Assembly (NCBI GenBank): GCA_937121005.1
Contig: CAKZKB010000654.1
Location: 1-5,755, forward strand
Direction: 5' to 3'
Length of the DNA: 5,755 bases
Source: an uncultured cyanobacterium
GTDB lineage: Bacteria > Cyanobacteriota > Cyanobacteriia > Cyanobacteriales > Geitlerinemataceae
Shown: in pieces, positions 3,644-5,755 of the stretch
Position numbering within the stretch: the first letter of the stretch is position 1
How the letters are laid out: every line of letters starts with the position of its first letter
Made by a program: the position numbers and the translations under genes
Notes under the pieces: model-generated
Databases searched by the model: none
The model's input: the letters and a program-made list of their open reading frames with translations, nothing else
Told to the model about the DNA's origin: nothing

Positions 3644-5755
3644 CCTTGCTTCGAGAAGTTTGTCGAGCAGTGGCGTTGTCGCCGTGAAGCGCACGTAAAA
3701 TCGTTTGTCCTCTCTCTTATTGCACTTTGTTACTTTAGCATAAATCTCTCCCCCGACAAAGCGATCGCCGACAAGATGAATTTTTAAGTTCGTAAGCGGT
3801 TCTTCTATCGACGTACCTTCAATCTCCGCACTCTGAGAAGATAGCCGCACAATGCGGCCGAAATGGGAGCGATCGCCGACCGATTTTCCAGACAATTCTC
3901 GATATTGAATCTCGATGGCTCGCTCTAGAACAATCAAATTTTCTTCAAGGAGAGGTAGTTTGAGATTGTATTTTCCCGATATCCCGATAACATCGTGAAT
4001 GGCAATGGGGTTTTCAAATCCTTTCATTTCAATTTCAAAACTGCCATTGATTTCTAAGTTTCCTGAAACACCTGTTTTGGTCGAGTCGGAAATAAAAATT
4101 TGTCCCCCAACCGTACAAGTTTCGATGCGGGCAGCGAGGTTAATGTGAGAGCCAATAACCGACCATTTAGCCCGTTTTGCCGAGCCAATGTTGCCGACGA
4201 CAACTTCGCCAGTGTTGATGCCAATTCCCATTTCAATTTCGGGAAAACCGCGCTTTTTCAAGCGTTGGTTAATTTTTGGCATTGCCGCTTCCATAGCTAA
4301 AGCGCACGCAACAGCGCGATCGACATCATCCTCTCTAGAAGTTGGCGCACCGAAAAAGACTAAAATACCGTCGCCCATAAATTCGTTAATCGTCCCCTGA
4401 TAGCGAGTAATAATATTGATCATCTCTTCTAAATAAATATCGAGTAATTCTACCACTTGTTCGGGGGCGAGTTGCTCGGATAAAGTAGAAAAACCGCGCA
4501 GATCGGACATTAAAATTGTCACCACTTGGCGGCGACAGTTAAATTTTAAGCCTTCGGGGGTTTCTAGAAGCGTGGAGACGACTTCATCAGTAATGTAGCG
4601 TCCAAAAATTTGCCGCAGCTTCGTAGCATTGGTAGCTAAATAAACTGCGATCGCCCCTACCGATCCCAACATTCCCAACCCTATAGGGACAATGGGAAGC
4701 CACCAACCTCCAGCAAACGCGATCGCGCTGGTAGCAACCATGACGATCGCCAGCGCCCCCCAACTGAGAAGAAAAGAAACAGAGAAACGCGCAGCGCTAA
4801 ACTGATGGCGTTTGTGCCAACTCCACACCGAAGTGATAATAATTCCAGCCACGATCGTCACCCATTCAACGGGTTCGGATAGCGTTCGCAGGGGTTGACG
4901 TTTTCCCAACGCCGAGGCGATAATTTGTGCGGTAACGTGGGCTTGAATTTCTACTCCCGTCAACAGTCCGATGGGTGTCCAGTGGAAATCGTTGGCACTT
5001 TCGGCCACAAAGCCAATTAATACCACGCGATCGCGAAACAAATCCGACGAGATCTCTCCAGAAAAAACCTCCGTCACCGAAACGCGATCGAACCTCGTAG
5101 GGCGATAGTCGATGAAGATTTGATAGCCGCTATCGTCTGCCCCCACGTAACCGCCATCGTCGCTTTGAAATTGGGGAAATATTGCTTCTCCCAACTGCAT
5201 TGTATAGGGGTCGTCGGGAGCAGGTTGCGGTATAATATCGTAGGGGTGCAAGTACAATTGAGCCAAACGCAAACCCCAACCAGGGACGTTTCCACTCGAG
5301 GGCGATCGCACGAATAAAAAGGTGCGTCGAATTCTCCCGTCGCCATCGCCGGGCACGTCATTTGCCCCTACGCGATCGGTTTCCATCAGTACCGCCGCCG
5401 CGTCGATCGCTTCTCCAACCACTTTGCGAATACCGATGAGGTTTGGCGTAGTTGAGAGGGTTTCTTGCAGGCGATCGGAACCGGGAGGGTTGGATAAATC
5501 GCGGTAAATGTCGAGGCCGATCGCCCGAGGATTGCCATCGCCAATGACTTCGATGAGTCGTGCCAATTCGCCATCGGAAATAGTGGGACGTTGGAAGGTT
5601 TCGGTGATGTCAGCTTCCGTTATCCCCACAATAACAATAGGAGAATCAGTGGGCTGAAACTGTCGCCAGCGCCACAAGGCATCGTAAGCCCCCAATTCCA
5701 ACGGTTGCAACCAACCGACCGAGCGAAACAGAACTAGAATGGCGGTAACGCTAGG
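3635..5755 (-). CDS. CHASE2 class III adenylate/guanylate cyclase, N-terminus beyond right edge
   Basis: The visible 706 residues (counted from the edge) lack only the start: the frame is open to 5755 and the first residues (SVTAILVLF) look like the end of the first membrane helix, so the TTG at 5710 inside that helix is not the start. CHASE2, an extracytoplasmic sensor domain, spans about 30-280 (IVIVGITEADI, RAIGLDIY, FRDRVVLIGF, TGVEIQAHV). Three membrane helices follow (about 298-314, 325-350, 352-374), then the coupling segment FGRYITDEVV (384-393) and the catalytic domain (about 410-565). Metal ligands D418 (MSDLRGF) and D462 (MGDG) and the transition-state pair N539/R543 (INLAAR) are present, so it should be active. 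The adenine-selecting Lys position is Glu458 and the partner position is Ser532, unlike typical adenylyl cyclases. The last 110 residues form a beta-rich, PilZ-like domain without the RxxxR motif. The likely role is membrane sensing coupled to cAMP or cGMP synthesis in the cytoplasm. Confidence 0.95.
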   Translation of the reverse strand, partial: PSVTAILVLFRSVGWLQPLELGAYDALWRWRQFQPTDSPIVIVGITEADITETFQRPTISDGELARLIEVIGDGNPRAIGLDIYRDLSNPPGSDRLQETLSTTPNLIGIRKVVGEAIDAAAVLMETDRVGANDVPGDGDGRIRRTFLFVRSPSSGNVPGWGLRLAQLYLHPYDIIPQPAPDDPYTMQLGEAIFPQFQSDDGGYVGADDSGYQIFIDYRPTRFDRVSVTEVFSGEISSDLFRDRVVLIGFVAESANDFHWTPIGLLTGVEIQAHVTAQIIASALGKRQPLRTLSEPVEWVTIVAGIIITSVWSWHKRHQFSAARFSVSFLLSWGALAIVMVATSAIAFAGGWWLPIVPIGLGMLGSVGAIAVYLATNATKLRQIFGRYITDEVVSTLLETPEGLKFNCRRQVVTILMSDLRGFSTLSEQLAPEQVVELLDIYLEEMINIITRYQGTINEFMGDGILVFFGAPTSREDDVDRAVACALAMEAAMPKINQRLKKRGFPEIEMGIGINTGEVVVGNIGSAKRAKWSVIGSHINLAARIETCTVGGQIFISDSTKTGVSGNLEINGSFEIEMKGFENPIAIHDVIGISGKYNLKLPLLEENLIVLERAIEIQYRELSGKSVGDRSHFGRIVRLSSQSAEIEGTSIEEPLTNLKIHLVGDRFVGGEIYAKVTKCNKREDKRFYVRFTATTPLLDKLLEARLS

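Noticed and set aside
5708..5710. TTG as start of the CHASE2 cyclase
   Set aside because: The frame is open from 5710 to the window edge and the residues before it continue the first membrane helix, so the real start lies beyond 5755.

Overview
The window comes from a cyanobacterium. Ten perfect copies of the HIP1 octamer GCGATCGC (first bases at 652, 1614, 2461, 3611, 3761, 3869, 4647, 4719, 5027 and 5302) and many near-copies are spread over 5.7 kb, a density characteristic of many cyanobacterial genomes. The protein types fit: a receiver-GAF signalling protein, a membrane-anchored HEAT-repeat protein, a solitary HicB-like protein and a CHASE2 class III nucleotide cyclase. Tandem octamers and heptamers of the kind common in filamentous cyanobacteria are also present. 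I cannot name the genus.

Layout: (1) 1-1212, minus strand: the N-terminal 404 residues of a receiver-GAF-GAF signalling protein that runs off the left edge. An octamer array and a G-rich tract lie inside its coding sequence. (2) 1213-1450: a divergent intergenic region with a CCCTAAA-type heptamer array against the GTG start and two copies of the palindrome TAGCGCTA. (3) 1451-2440, plus strand: a signal peptide/TM/acidic proline-rich linker/HEAT-repeat protein. (4) 2441-2534: a short gap with a HIP1-containing hairpin and a 9-bp direct repeat. (5) 2535-3386, plus strand: an AT-rich gene without HIP1 for a coiled-coil, single-TM protein I do not recognise. (6) 3401-3643, plus strand: a HicB-like protein without a visible HicA, 14 nt downstream of gene 5. 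(7) 3635-5755, minus strand: a CHASE2-TM-class III cyclase with a PilZ-like tail, convergent with the HicB gene, overlapping it by 9 nt, and running off the right edge.

The two edge genes are signal-transduction proteins, one phosphorelay and one cyclic nucleotide. Nothing in the sequence ties them to each other or to the middle genes. The plus-strand pair 2535-3643 is the most accessory-looking part, with different base composition, an orphan membrane protein and a lone antitoxin-family protein. I see no RNA gene, insertion sequence or CRISPR array. I do not see convincing evidence of a new multi-gene system; the best leads are the atypical substrate residues of the cyclase and the orphan coiled-coil/HicB pair.
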